Assembly: GCF_000410875.1 (NCBI RefSeq)
Contig: NZ_AROI01000011.1
Span: forward strand, 1-64,000
Reading direction: 5' to 3'
Length of the DNA: 64,000 bases
Origin: Halopseudomonas pelagia CL-AP6
GTDB taxonomy: Bacteria > Pseudomonadota > Gammaproteobacteria > Pseudomonadales > Pseudomonadaceae
Part shown: positions 1-8,148 of the stretch, piece after piece
Layout: the number at the start of each line of letters is the position of its first letter
Position numbering within the stretch: position 1 is the first letter of the stretch
Notes under the pieces: model-generated
The model's database searches: none
The model's input: only the letters and a program-made list of their open reading frames with translations
Told to the model about the DNA's origin: nothing
Position numbers and translations under genes: made by a program

Positions 1-2
1 GT

Positions 3-1721
3 ACTTACCGGATGCTTACTCTAGTAAGCCAGTTGGGGCATGAGGTCATCAGTGCGGAAAACGGCCTGGAGGCGGTCGAACGCTTTATTTCCCAGCGTCC
101 TGACCTGGTGCTGCTGGATGCGCTGATGCCGGTGATGGACGGCTTTGAAGCGGCCCGACAGATCAAACAGGCGTCCGGCGAAGATCTGGTGCCGATTATC
201 TTCTTGACCAGCCTGACCGAAACCGGAGCACTGGTGCAGTGCCTGGAAGCGGGTGGCGATGACTTTCTGACCAAGCCGTACAATCCCGTGATCTTGCAAG
301 CCAAGATTCTCGCCTTCAATCGCATGCAGGACATGCATCAGACGTTGCAGCAGCAACGTGACCTGATTTCCCAGCAGCACCAACGGCTGTTGCAGGAGCA
401 GCAACTGGCCAAGATCATTTTCGATCGCGTTGCCCATGCCGGCAGCCTGGCTGCCGAGAATCTGCGTTACTCGCAATCGGCCTATGCGATGTTCAATGGC
501 GATATTCTGCTGGCGGCTTACAAACCCTCGGGGGGCATGCATATCCTCCTGGGGGACTTCACCGGGCATGGTCTGTCTGCGGCTATTGGCGCGATGCCGC
601 TGGCCGAGGTGTTCTATTCGATGACGGCGCGCGGGTTCAATCTGCGCGACATTCTGGTTGAACTCAACAGCAAGCTTAGCCGCATTTTGCCGGTCGGCAT
701 CTTCTGCTGCGCGGTGCTGATTGAGGTCAACCCGGATAAGGGGCTGGTTGAAATCTGGAACGGCGGGCTGCCAGAGGTGCTGGTGTTGGGTAGCGCAGGT
801 GAAATCCTGCACCGGGTGGCCTCAACGCATCTGCCGTTGGCGGTGGCGCGCTCGGAGCGCTTCGATCCGACCCCGGTAGTGCTGCCGTTGGCGACGGGCG
901 AGCGCTTGCTGTGCTGGACCGACGGCGTTATCGAGAGCCGTAATCTACAGGGCGAACAATTTGGTGAGCCGCGTGTGCTGGCCTTGGTGGAAAGTTACGC
1001 GGGGCAGCCGGGGGCGGTTTTCGATGGGTTGCTGCAAGCGCTGGAAGCATTCCATGGCAGCCCTGAAGACGATATCAGCCTGCTGGAAGTGGTTATGCAG
1101 GCCCCCAGCGTGGCCCTCAGCGTACCCCAGGCGATGCTCTTTCAGCCGGACGTGAGGCAGTTGGAGGCGCAGGACTGGCACCTGGCTTATACCTTCCGCG
1201 CGGCCTCGATTCGCGAGCACAACCCCTTACCTTTTCTGCTCAAGGTGTTGATGGAGGTGCCCGGCTTGCGTGAGCATGGTGGCAGCCTCTTTACCATTCT
1301 CAGCGAGCTGTACAGCAATGCGCTGGAGCACGGCCTGCTGCAGTTGGATTCGGCACTCAAATGCAACTATCTAGGCTTCACGCGCTATTACCAGGCGCGC
1401 AACGAAGGCTTGGCGGCGTTGCAGGACGCCTGGATCAGGGTTGCTCTGGATCATCGACCGAACCCGTCCGGCGGGGTGCTGACAATAGAAGTGGAGGACA
1501 GTGGCCCCGGGTTTAGAGCGATGCAGGGTGGACCTTCGGCGCTTTTTGCCGCACCTGAGGCCGATGCTGAAAACCACAGCGGCAGCGCTGAAGGCTATTC
1601 CGGGAGAGGTTTGGCGTTGGTTAAAGCCTTGGCTGATGAGCTGGAATTCAATGCCGCAGGCAACCGGGTGCGAGTGGTCTTTGCCTGGCGCCTTGGGCAT
1701 ACTGCGGGCAGACCGGCTTAG
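3..1721 (+). CDS. hsbR: Fused response regulator / SpoIIE-type phosphatase / HATPase (HsbR-like), 5' cut by window
   Basis: Signalling protein of the HptB branch, acting on the anti-sigma antagonist HsbA in Pseudomonas (family knowledge). The frame is open to the window edge (T-Y-R before the first visible ATG at 12), and the acidic pocket of the receiver is missing, so the true start lies upstream. Visible order: receiver domain with phospho-acceptor Asp in LVLLDALMP, a helical linker, a PP2C/SpoIIE phosphatase domain (about residues 145-350 from the ATG at 12; GDFTGHG and CWTDGV motifs), and a C-terminal HATPase_c_2 kinase-like domain (about 400-560; N-box SNALEHG, G-box SGRGLALVKAL). hptB follows after 39 bp and then fliK, the usual Pseudomonas order. 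Identity is by architecture and context. Confidence 0.88.
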   Translation, partial: TYRMLTLVSQLGHEVISAENGLEAVERFISQRPDLVLLDALMPVMDGFEAARQIKQASGEDLVPIIFLTSLTETGALVQCLEAGGDDFLTKPYNPVILQAKILAFNRMQDMHQTLQQQRDLISQQHQRLLQEQQLAKIIFDRVAHAGSLAAENLRYSQSAYAMFNGDILLAAYKPSGGMHILLGDFTGHGLSAAIGAMPLAEVFYSMTARGFNLRDILVELNSKLSRILPVGIFCCAVLIEVNPDKGLVEIWNGGLPEVLVLGSAGEILHRVASTHLPLAVARSERFDPTPVVLPLATGERLLCWTDGVIESRNLQGEQFGEPRVLALVESYAGQPGAVFDGLLQALEAFHGSPEDDISLLEVVMQAPSVALSVPQAMLFQPDVRQLEAQDWHLAYTFRAASIREHNPLPFLLKVLMEVPGLREHGGSLFTILSELYSNALEHGLLQLDSALKCNYLGFTRYYQARNEGLAALQDAWIRVALDHRPNPSGGVLTIEVEDSGPGFRAMQGGPSALFAAPEADAENHSGSAEGYSGRGLALVKALADELEFNAAGNRVRVVFAWRLGHTAGRPA

Positions 1722-1760
1722 CCGGCCAAGTTATGGCGACCAGGAGGAGACCCGTATTGC

Positions 1761-2099
1761 ATGTCTGATTTACCCAAGGACCTTGACCCTGCCGTTCAGT
1801 CTAATCTGCGTGAATTGATGCAGGAAGATTACCCGTTACTCATCGATACTTTCATTCAGGATGCACAAAAGCGCCTGGCGGCTCTTGCGGATGCTCTGGA
1901 GCACCAGCAATGGAATGCCTTCAGGCAGGCCGCGCACAGCTTCAAAGGCAGTTGCGGCAATATGGGCGCGCAGACGCTGGAACAGGCCTGTGAGCGCGCG
2001 GAACAAGCCGGGCTGCTGGCCGACGCCGAGGCTGCCGGGCAGTGCTATCTGGAGATCAGGCGCTTGTACCAGCGTGTGCAATTGCATCTGCAGCACTGA
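1761..2099 (+). CDS. hptB: Histidine phosphotransfer protein HptB
   Basis: Single Hpt domain, 112 aa, the normal size for HptB. The phosphorylatable His is H59 in AAHSFKGSCGN, the standard Hpt signature. It relays phosphate from hybrid kinases to the HsbR receiver (family knowledge from P. aeruginosa). The ATG at 1761 is preceded by an AGGAGGAG-type ribosome site about 10 nt away. It lies directly after hsbR and probably shares its transcript; fliK downstream has its own sigma-54 type promoter. Confidence 0.93.
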   Translation: MSDLPKDLDPAVQSNLRELMQEDYPLLIDTFIQDAQKRLAALADALEHQQWNAFRQAAHSFKGSCGNMGAQTLEQACERAEQAGLLADAEAAGQCYLEIRRLYQRVQLHLQH

Positions 2100-2131
2100 T
2101 AGTTTTCGCTTCTATACATGCTGAGTATAAA

Positions 2132-2147
2132 TGGCCCGGTGTTTGCA
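2132..2147 (+). promoter_or_regulatory. Sigma-54 (RpoN) promoter of fliK
   Basis: TGGCCCGGTGTTTGCA fits TGGCACG-N4-TTGCA, with GG at 2133-2134 and GC at 2145-2146 exactly 10 nt apart. The expected transcription start is about 2158, 38 nt before the fliK ATG. In P. aeruginosa fliK is an RpoN-dependent flagellar gene, which agrees. This also argues against the upstream TTG at 2160 as the fliK start. Confidence 0.8.
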
Positions 2148-2195
2148 AAGGACTAGGTATTGCAGTCCAACTCCGTAGCCATGGAGACATCCACG

Positions 2196-3515
2196 ATGTC
2201 AGTCAGTCAGAACATGCTGGCGCTTTTTTCCAGCGTTCCCCGCCCGGGTGGCACGCAGCCCACGTTCATGGAGCCCGTGCAAGCGGGCGACGGCGAAGGC
2301 CTGGGCTCTTTTTCTGAAGTGCTGTCCGGGCAGCAGTCAGAGCAGCTTGATGCGTTGTTGACGCTGCTCGGTGAGGCCGAGGGTGACGGCGAACTGGCGG
2401 CATTGCAGCAGATACAGTTTGCCGCCGACGGCAAGGATTTGCCGGAGAGCATGCAGGGCTGGCTTGAACAGCTGGCCGAGCTGAGTGCAGAGGACGGCGA
2501 GCACGCGGTGGCTGCCGAGACTGATCCGGCGTTACTCAAGACCTTGGCCGAGGATTGGGCGCAATGGCTGACCCAGGCACGGCTGACGCTTAATCAGCAG
2601 CCGGCCGATGCGACAATTGAAGCCGAAGTCGACGTGGATAGCGATCTTATCGCGCTTCAGGCGCAGCAAGCTCAGCTATCCGGTTTCTCGGATACGCGCG
2701 GTGCAGCGGTGGCCGGCCTGCAGGGTGCTACGGCTACCGCAGCCCAGGGTAACCTGACGGCCGATCAACTGCAGCTGTCGCAGCTGGAGCGGGAGCTGCG
2801 CCAGGAGGCCGGCAGCGGATCCTCCAGGGCCGAGCGCACCAGTGCGCTCGAAGCGCAACTACAGCGGCCGCAGGATCCGTCGATGGCCGGTGCTGATACC
2901 CGGGCGGCCTTTACCGCCAAACTGACCGATGCACTCGAATCGCTCACAGGCAAGCGCGCCAGCGCCGAGCCAGAATCCCTAGAGGCGCTGCAACGGCCAG
3001 GTACACCGGGGCAGGCAGCCGCGCAGGGAGCCCTGGCAGCGCGCCCGGTATTGGCAACGAGCCAGACGCTGGGGGTGCCCTTTGGTCAGACTGGTTGGGG
3101 TGATGCGCTGATCGACAAGATGCAGTGGATGTCGAGCCAAAATCTACGCAGTGTGGAAATCCGCTTGGACCCGGCCGAGTTGGGGCCGCTGGAAATTCAC
3201 ATCCAGACCCGCGGGCAGGAACACCAGGTGCAGTTTGTCAGCCAGAACCCCTCCGTGCGTGAAGCGTTGGAAGCGCAGATGTTCCGTCTGCGTGAGTCAT
3301 TTTCGCAGCAAGGTCTGGATCTGGTGAATGTCTCCGTTGGCGATTCGGCAGTGGGTCAGCAAGCCCGACAGGAAAGTGACGGTCGCTCTGCGGGCCGGGG
3401 CGAGGCAGTGGCTGCCGGGGCTGTTACGCAGGGAGCAGATGAGGCAGGTATGTCGATGGCTGCCGAGGCAGCCAGCCAGGCGATGTCCAACAGGTTGATT
3501 GATTACTACGCCTGA
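2196..3515 (+). CDS. fliK: Flagellar hook-length control protein FliK
   Basis: About 439 aa, low-complexity and Gln/Ala-rich over most of its length, as is usual for FliK. The conserved C-terminal Flg_hook domain is clear around residues 300-390 (VEIRLDPAELGPLEIHI, then VQFVSQNPSVREALEAQM), which switches export specificity at FlhB. I chose the ATG at 2196 because GGAGA at 2183-2187 is 8 nt upstream; an in-frame ATG at 2181 and a TTG at 2160 have no ribosome site. It is transcribed from the sigma-54 promoter at 2132-2147. A gap of 392 bp with a second sigma-54 type promoter separates it from fliL. Confidence 0.93.
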   Translation: MSVSQNMLALFSSVPRPGGTQPTFMEPVQAGDGEGLGSFSEVLSGQQSEQLDALLTLLGEAEGDGELAALQQIQFAADGKDLPESMQGWLEQLAELSAEDGEHAVAAETDPALLKTLAEDWAQWLTQARLTLNQQPADATIEAEVDVDSDLIALQAQQAQLSGFSDTRGAAVAGLQGATATAAQGNLTADQLQLSQLERELRQEAGSGSSRAERTSALEAQLQRPQDPSMAGADTRAAFTAKLTDALESLTGKRASAEPESLEALQRPGTPGQAAAQGALAARPVLATSQTLGVPFGQTGWGDALIDKMQWMSSQNLRSVEIRLDPAELGPLEIHIQTRGQEHQVQFVSQNPSVREALEAQMFRLRESFSQQGLDLVNVSVGDSAVGQQARQESDGRSAGRGEAVAAGAVTQGADEAGMSMAAEAASQAMSNRLIDYYA

Positions 3516-3746
3516 TACTCCGTGGTTTCTTTACCTGCCGCACCTTGCAAGGCGCTAGCCTGTAAGCTGTGGTCTGCGCCGAGCCACCAGCCGCTATTGC
3601 GCGGGCCCGATCAAACCGGCCTGGTGGCTTGCCCTGCAAACCAAACGTGCGCCTCAATCACAACCCTAGGGCCGTAAGTCTTTTTCCGCCGCGCCAAGAC
3701 TTTTGCGGCGCTTGGCTTTATCCTTGGCCTTTATCCGGTGACCCTT

Positions 3747-3796
3747 GTTCAGCGACGCTGTTCAGTAACCGCCGTCCAGTGAACCCTGTACAGTGA
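3747..3796 (+). repeat. Four imperfect GTNCAGYRA repeats upstream of the fliL promoter
   Basis: GTTCAGCGA (3747), GTTCAGTAA (3760), GTCCAGTGA (3774) and GTACAGTGA (3788) follow each other with periods of 13, 14 and 14 bp. They end 35 bp before the sigma-54 type element. They could be an activator-binding array or only a decayed tandem duplication; they do not resemble the published FleQ box. Confidence 0.45.
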
Positions 3797-3830
3797 TCTG
3801 GCACCCAGGCCCAAGCACGCATCGACGAGT

Positions 3831-3846
3831 TGGCATGGACGATGCA
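3831..3846 (+). promoter_or_regulatory. Sigma-54 (RpoN) type promoter of the fliLMNOPQR-flhB operon
   Basis: TGGCATGGACGATGCA matches TGGCACG-N4-TTGCA with two mismatches and has the required GG-N10-GC spacing (GG 3832-3833, GC 3844-3845). The predicted start is about 3857, some 50 nt before fliL. In Pseudomonas this operon is RpoN- and FleQ-dependent (family knowledge). Confidence 0.65.
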
Positions 3847-3907
3847 GAGCTTTTACCCCAAGACCCCAAAAAGCAGGATTTTCCTGTTTTGATGACGGAA
3901 TTTTGTC

Positions 3908-4423
3908 ATGGCAAAACAAGCACGAGAAGAACAGCCGGCAACAGACGCCGCAGAGACCCCGGTCAAGAGCAAGAAAAAGCTGCTGATACTCGTTGGAGTC
4001 GGTTTGTTGGCGGTATTGCTGTCAGCCGGTGGCGTGTCCTATATGTTGATGGGCGGCGACGATGAGGTGGCCGATAGCGCCGAGGCGGCGCAACCGCTCC
4101 GGGCTACTGCCCTATACCAGCCACTGGACCCGGCCTTCGTGGTGAATTACACCCATGAGGGGCGCAAACGCTATATGCAGGTCAATGTGGTATTGATGGG
4201 GCGTGATGCTGAGGGTATGGCCGGCGTGGCTAGCCATATGCCGCTGCTGCGCAACGAGTTGGTGCTGTTGTTTAGCAGCGAGGAATTCCAGACGCTGTTC
4301 TCGCCCGAGGGCAAGGAAGCACTGCGTGAACGGGCCACGTTAGCCGTCAAGGCTCTGCTGGAGCGGGAACTCGGCAATCCGGTTATCGAGTCGGTGCTGT
4401 TCACCAATATAGTTTTGCAATAG
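3908..4423 (+). CDS. fliL: Flagellar basal body-associated protein FliL
   Basis: 171 aa with a charged N-terminus, one membrane helix at about residues 24-45 (LLILVGVGLLAVLLSAGGVSY) and a periplasmic stomatin-like FliL domain. The C-terminus VIESVLFTNIVLQ is typical of the family. FliL surrounds the stator and helps torque generation. It is first gene of the fliL-flhB operon, with fliM 9 bp downstream. Confidence 0.95.
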   Translation: MAKQAREEQPATDAAETPVKSKKKLLILVGVGLLAVLLSAGGVSYMLMGGDDEVADSAEAAQPLRATALYQPLDPAFVVNYTHEGRKRYMQVNVVLMGRDAEGMAGVASHMPLLRNELVLLFSSEEFQTLFSPEGKEALRERATLAVKALLERELGNPVIESVLFTNIVLQ

Positions 4424-4432
4424 GAAGCCTCC

Positions 4433-5404
4433 ATGGCCGTTCAGGATCTGCTCTCACAGGACGAAATCGATGCCTTGTTACACGGGGTCGATGACGGGGC
4501 AGTTGAGACCGAAATCGATTCCACGCCAGGCTCAGTCAAGCATTATGATCTGACCAGTCAGGACCGTATTGTCCGGGGTCGCATGCCGACCCTGGAGATG
4601 ATCAATGAGCGTTTCGCCCGCTATACCCGTATTAGCATCTTCAACCTGCTGCGCCGTTCAGCCGATGTGGCGGTGGGCGGTGTGCAGGTAATGAAGTTCG
4701 GTGAGTATGTGCACTCACTGTACGTGCCCACCAGCCTTAATCTGGTGAAGATGAAGCCGCTGCGCGGCACGGCGTTGTTTATTTTGGATGCGCGCTTGGT
4801 GTTCAAGCTGGTTGATAACTTTTTTGGTGGCGATGGCCGGCATGCCAAGATCGAGGGGCGTGAATTCACTCCGACCGAGCTGCGTGTGGTGCGTATGGTC
4901 CTGGATCAAGCCTTTCTGGATTTGAAAGAAGCCTGGCAGGCGGTGCAGGAAGTGAACTTCGAGTATGTGAATTCCGAAGTCAATCCGGCTCTGGCGAACA
5001 TCGTCAGCCCGAGTGAAGTGGTGGTGGTATCGACCTTTCATATCGAGCTTGATGGCGGCGGCGGGGATATGCATATCACCTTTCCGTATTCGATGATCGA
5101 ACCGCTCAGAGAGGTGCTGGACTCGGGTGTGCAATCGGACGTGGACGAACATGACGAACGCTGGGTCAAGGCCCTGCGTGAAGAGATTACCGCTGCCAAG
5201 GTGCCGCTGAGTGCCACGGTGGTACGTCGTCAGCTCAAGCTCCGGGATCTGTTGAGCATGCAGCCGGGCGATGTGATTCCGGTGGAGCTGCCTGAGCATA
5301 TGGTGCTCTGTGCCAACGGTGTGCCGACGTTCAAGGCCAAGCTGGGCTCGGTTAAGGGTAATCTGGCATTACAAATTCTGGGACCGATCGTGCGCCCTCG
5401 CTAG
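4433..5404 (+). CDS. fliM: Flagellar motor switch protein FliM
   Basis: 323 aa, the normal length. The N-terminal CheY-P binding segment LSQDEIDALL is present at residues 7-16, followed by the CheC-like middle domain and a C-terminal SpoA (FliN-like) domain at about 250-320. FliM forms the C-ring with FliG and FliN at the cytoplasmic face and sets rotation direction. Its start is 9 bp after fliL, and fliN follows 40 bp downstream. Confidence 0.98.
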   Translation: MAVQDLLSQDEIDALLHGVDDGAVETEIDSTPGSVKHYDLTSQDRIVRGRMPTLEMINERFARYTRISIFNLLRRSADVAVGGVQVMKFGEYVHSLYVPTSLNLVKMKPLRGTALFILDARLVFKLVDNFFGGDGRHAKIEGREFTPTELRVVRMVLDQAFLDLKEAWQAVQEVNFEYVNSEVNPALANIVSPSEVVVVSTFHIELDGGGGDMHITFPYSMIEPLREVLDSGVQSDVDEHDERWVKALREEITAAKVPLSATVVRRQLKLRDLLSMQPGDVIPVELPEHMVLCANGVPTFKAKLGSVKGNLALQILGPIVRPR

Positions 5405-5444
5405 GGCCCGGTGGACCGCTTTATTCGTGTAGAGGAAGAGCAAG

Positions 5445-5912
5445 ATGGCTGATGACAACAAGTCCGACGAAGTCACCCCCGAGGAGCAGGCGCTAGCAGA
5501 TGAGTGGGCTGCGGCCTTGGATGAGGCGGGTGATGCGGATCAGGACGATATCGATGCAATGCTGGCCACCGCCAATAGCTCGCCACGCATGCCGATGGAA
5601 GAGTTCAACGCACCGTCCGCCAGTGGCGGCGACCAGTTCGACGGTACCGATAGCCCGAACCTGGATGTGATTCTGGACATCCCGGTAACCATTTCCATGG
5701 AAGTTGGCAATACCGACATTACCATCCGTAATCTGCTGCAATTGAACCAGGGCTCGGTAGTGGAGCTGGACCGGCTTGCCGGTGAGCCGCTGGATGTAAA
5801 GGTCAACGGTACCTTGATTGCGCATGGGGAAGTGGTGGTGGTCAACGAGAAGTTTGGTATTCGCCTGACCGATGTGATCAGCCCTTCCGAACGAATCAAG
5901 AAACTGCGTTGA
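5445..5912 (+). CDS. fliN: Flagellar motor switch protein FliN
   Basis: 155 aa with an acidic, variable N-terminal half and a C-terminal SpoA domain at about residues 75-152 (ILDIPVTISMEVG, LLQLNQGSVVELDRLAGEP, FGIRLTDVISPSERIKKL). It is the distal C-ring component and docks export chaperone complexes. An AGAGGAAGAG ribosome site precedes the ATG. Its stop TGA shares its last A with the fliO start. Confidence 0.98.
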   Translation: MADDNKSDEVTPEEQALADEWAAALDEAGDADQDDIDAMLATANSSPRMPMEEFNAPSASGGDQFDGTDSPNLDVILDIPVTISMEVGNTDITIRNLLQLNQGSVVELDRLAGEPLDVKVNGTLIAHGEVVVVNEKFGIRLTDVISPSERIKKLR

Positions 5913-6343
5913 TGAAAGCGGCGGCGATCATTCCCTTTATCTTTACCGCGTTGCCTTCGACTGTGGTGTGGGCGCAGGCCAGCTCGGCGCCGGCCGCCAG
6001 TCAAGTGTCGCTGATGGGGCAACTGGTGCAGTTGGGCGGCGGCTTGTTGCTGGTGGTCGGGCTGATCTTTCTGATGGGCTACCTGATGCGCCGTGTGGGG
6101 CCACTGGCGCCCCAGGGCGGGCAGCATATCCGCCTGGTCAGCAGTCTCCCGCTGGGCCCGCGCGACCGGCTGTTATTGATTGACGTGGGTGGCAAACAGT
6201 TGTTGCTGGGCGCATCACCGGGGCGTATCAATACCTTGCATGTGTTTGAGGAGCCGGTGGCCGAGGTTGCCGCCAGCGGCGCAATGCCTGCTGATTTCGC
6301 CCGCACGCTGCGCGGCCTGCTGAAGCGGGAGCCGAAAGCATGA
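5912..6343 (+). CDS. fliO: Flagellar biosynthetic protein FliO
   Basis: 143 aa with a Sec-type signal-like N-terminus (residues 1-23, ending VWAQA), one membrane helix at about 39-60 and a short cytoplasmic domain ([25 protein letters not shown]), the FliO signature. It assists assembly of the FliP pentamer in the export gate. I prefer the ATG at 5912, coupled to the fliN stop, over an in-frame TTG at 5909. It overlaps fliP by 4 bp (ATGA). Confidence 0.94.
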   Translation: MKAAAIIPFIFTALPSTVVWAQASSAPAASQVSLMGQLVQLGGGLLLVVGLIFLMGYLMRRVGPLAPQGGQHIRLVSSLPLGPRDRLLLIDVGGKQLLLGASPGRINTLHVFEEPVAEVAASGAMPADFARTLRGLLKREPKA

Positions 6344-7092
6344 TCCGCTGGTTGTTATTAGGCCTCATGTTGCTGGCGCCTTCAGTGCTGGCGCAAACGG
6401 CGGCTGACCCGTTAAGTATGCCGGCCATCACGCTGAGCACCGACCAGGAAGGCGAGCAGACCTACTCGGTCAGCTTGCAGATTCTGTTGTTGATGTCGGC
6501 GCTGACCTTTATACCGGCGTTCGTGATGATGATGACCAGCTTCACCCGGATCATTATCGTGTTCTCGATTCTGCGTCAGGCATTGGGCTTGCAGCAGACA
6601 CCGTCCAGCCAGATTCTGGTGGGGCTGGCGTTATTTCTGACCTTGTTTGTTATGGCGCCGGTGTTCGAGCGGATCAATGAGACGGCGCTGCAGCCTTATT
6701 TGGCCGAGGAACTGACGCCCCAGCAAGCCGTAGATGCTGCGAGCATTCCGCTTAGAGGCTTTATGCTGGCGCAAACCCGGGAAACCGATCTGGAGCTGTT
6801 CGTGCGCCTGGCACGGCGCGACGATCTGGCCAGCCCGGATGACGTGCCCTTTCATATTCTGGTACCGGCGTTTGTTACCTCCGAGTTAAAAACCGCTTTT
6901 CAGATCGGTTTCATGATTTTCATCCCATTTCTGGTGATCGATCTGGTGGTGGCCAGTGTGCTGATGGCTATGGGTATGATGATGCTGTCGCCGTTGATCA
7001 TTTCGCTGCCGTTCAAGATCATGCTGTTTGTGCTGGTGGACGGCTGGGCGCTGATCATAGGCACTTTGGCAGCCAGCTTTGCGCTGACATAG
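6340..7092 (+). CDS. fliP: Flagellar export gate protein FliP
   Basis: 250 aa with a cleavable signal sequence (residues 1-18, ending SVLAQ) and four membrane helices. The signature [19 protein letters not shown] occurs around residues 68-86. FliP5 with FliQ4 and FliR1 forms the export channel in the inner membrane. It starts within the fliO stop by ATGA overlap and is followed 10 bp later by fliQ. Confidence 0.98.
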   Translation: MIRWLLLGLMLLAPSVLAQTAADPLSMPAITLSTDQEGEQTYSVSLQILLLMSALTFIPAFVMMMTSFTRIIIVFSILRQALGLQQTPSSQILVGLALFLTLFVMAPVFERINETALQPYLAEELTPQQAVDAASIPLRGFMLAQTRETDLELFVRLARRDDLASPDDVPFHILVPAFVTSELKTAFQIGFMIFIPFLVIDLVVASVLMAMGMMMLSPLIISLPFKIMLFVLVDGWALIIGTLAASFALT

Positions 7093-7102
7093 GAGCCTGT
7101 CG

Positions 7103-7372
7103 ATGACACCTGAAGTAGCGGTAGACCTGTTTCGCCAGGCGCTGTGGCTGACCACGACGATGGTCGCGGTGATCGTATTGCCGAGCTTGATGGTGGGTTT
7201 GATCGTCGCCATGTTCCAGGCCGCCACGCAGATCAACGAGCAGACCCTGAGCTTCCTGCCGCGCCTGCTGTTTACCTTTATGACCCTGATCTGGCTGGGT
7301 CCCTGGCTGGTTAGCCAACTGATCGAGTTCACTGATCGGCTCTACCGGAATATCCCCGGACTGATAGGCTGA
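7103..7372 (+). CDS. fliQ: Flagellar export gate protein FliQ
   Basis: 89 aa with two membrane helices and the family pattern MTPEVAVDLFRQALW near the N-terminus and FQAATQINEQTLSFLPR at residues 35-51. It is an inner-membrane component of the FliPQR export gate. An AGGAG site lies 7 nt before the ATG. Its TGA overlaps the fliR ATG by 1 bp. Confidence 0.98.
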   Translation: MTPEVAVDLFRQALWLTTTMVAVIVLPSLMVGLIVAMFQAATQINEQTLSFLPRLLFTFMTLIWLGPWLVSQLIEFTDRLYRNIPGLIG

Positions 7373-8148
7373 TGATTGAGCTGTCCAGCGCGGCCATCAC
7401 CCAATGGGTCATGAGCTACCTCTGGGTGCTGTTTCGTATTGGAAGTGTAATGATGACCATGCCGGTGATCGGCACGCAACTGGTGCCAGTGCGCATCCGC
7501 TTGTTTTTGGCCATGGCGATTACTGCCGTTATTGCCCCGCATATTCCGCCCGCTCCGATGATTGACGCCCTGTCACTGGGTACTTGGTTAATGATTGCCG
7601 AGCAGATTCTGATTGGCGTGGCGATGGGCTTTGCCTTGCAACTGTTGTTTCAGATTCACGTGTTGGCGGGGCAGATAGTGGCGATGCAGATGGGCCTGGG
7701 TTTTGCTTCGATGAACGATCCGAGCATGGGTATCTCGGTGGCCGTGGTCGCTCAGGTCTTTACCATGCTGGTCACCTTGCTATTCCTGGCCATGAATGGG
7801 CATCTGGTGGTGATCGAAGTGATGGTCGAAAGTTTCACCACGCTACCTATCGGGGAGACCTTGCAGGCCGGTGATTTTATGGCGCTGGTGCTGCGCTTCT
7901 CCTGGGTTATGTCGGCAGCGCTGCTGGTTGGTCTGCCAGCCATCACCGCGCTGCTGATCGTTAACCTGTCGTTCGGGGTGATGATGCGCGCGGCGCCGCA
8001 GCTGAATATTTTCTCCATCGGTTTTCCACTGACACTGGTGTTTGGTCTTTTTATCATCTGGGTATTGTTGGGCAGCGTGGCCGAGCAGTATCAAGTGGTG
8101 ACCACCGAAACGCTGATCTGGCTTCGCGGCCTGGTGCGGGCTAACTGA
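7372..8148 (+). CDS. fliR: Flagellar export gate protein FliR
   Basis: 258 aa with about six hydrophobic segments and the FliR family pattern GEQ/AEQILIGVAMGF around residues 75-87 and QMGLGFASMNDP at about 105-116. It completes the export gate and nucleates FliPQR assembly. The gene is packed between fliQ and flhB with 1-bp overlaps on both sides (TGATGA/TGATG junctions), implying translational coupling. Confidence 0.98.
   Translation: MIELSSAAITQWVMSYLWVLFRIGSVMMTMPVIGTQLVPVRIRLFLAMAITAVIAPHIPPAPMIDALSLGTWLMIAEQILIGVAMGFALQLLFQIHVLAGQIVAMQMGLGFASMNDPSMGISVAVVAQVFTMLVTLLFLAMNGHLVVIEVMVESFTTLPIGETLQAGDFMALVLRFSWVMSAALLVGLPAITALLIVNLSFGVMMRAAPQLNIFSIGFPLTLVFGLFIIWVLLGSVAEQYQVVTTETLIWLRGLVRAN

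Larger units (their letters stand above)
3516..3907 (+). other. fliK-fliL intergenic regulatory region
   Basis: 392 bp with no credible gene; the open frames at 3569-3796 and 3793-4065 lack ribosome sites and family features. It holds two mutually exclusive hairpins (CGCCGC at 3687-3692 with GCGGCG at 3705-3710; GCCAAG at 3693-3698 with CTTGGC at 3711-3716), four imperfect GTNCAG repeats at 3747-3796 and a sigma-54 type promoter at 3831-3846. It therefore appears to be the fliK end plus the control region of the fliL operon. Confidence 0.6.

Noticed and set aside
21..812. 263-aa minus-strand open frame opposite hsbR
   Set aside because: It is the reverse shadow of a gene with clear receiver and phosphatase motifs; its product is Gln/His/Arg-rich without family features.
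3569..4065. Two open frames between fliK and fliL
   Set aside because: No ribosome site or recognisable domain, one overlaps the start of fliL, and the region carries promoter and repeat signals.
5540..6127. 195-aa minus-strand frame across fliN and fliO
   Set aside because: Antiparallel to two well-conserved flagellar genes; His/Gln-rich product typical of a shadow.
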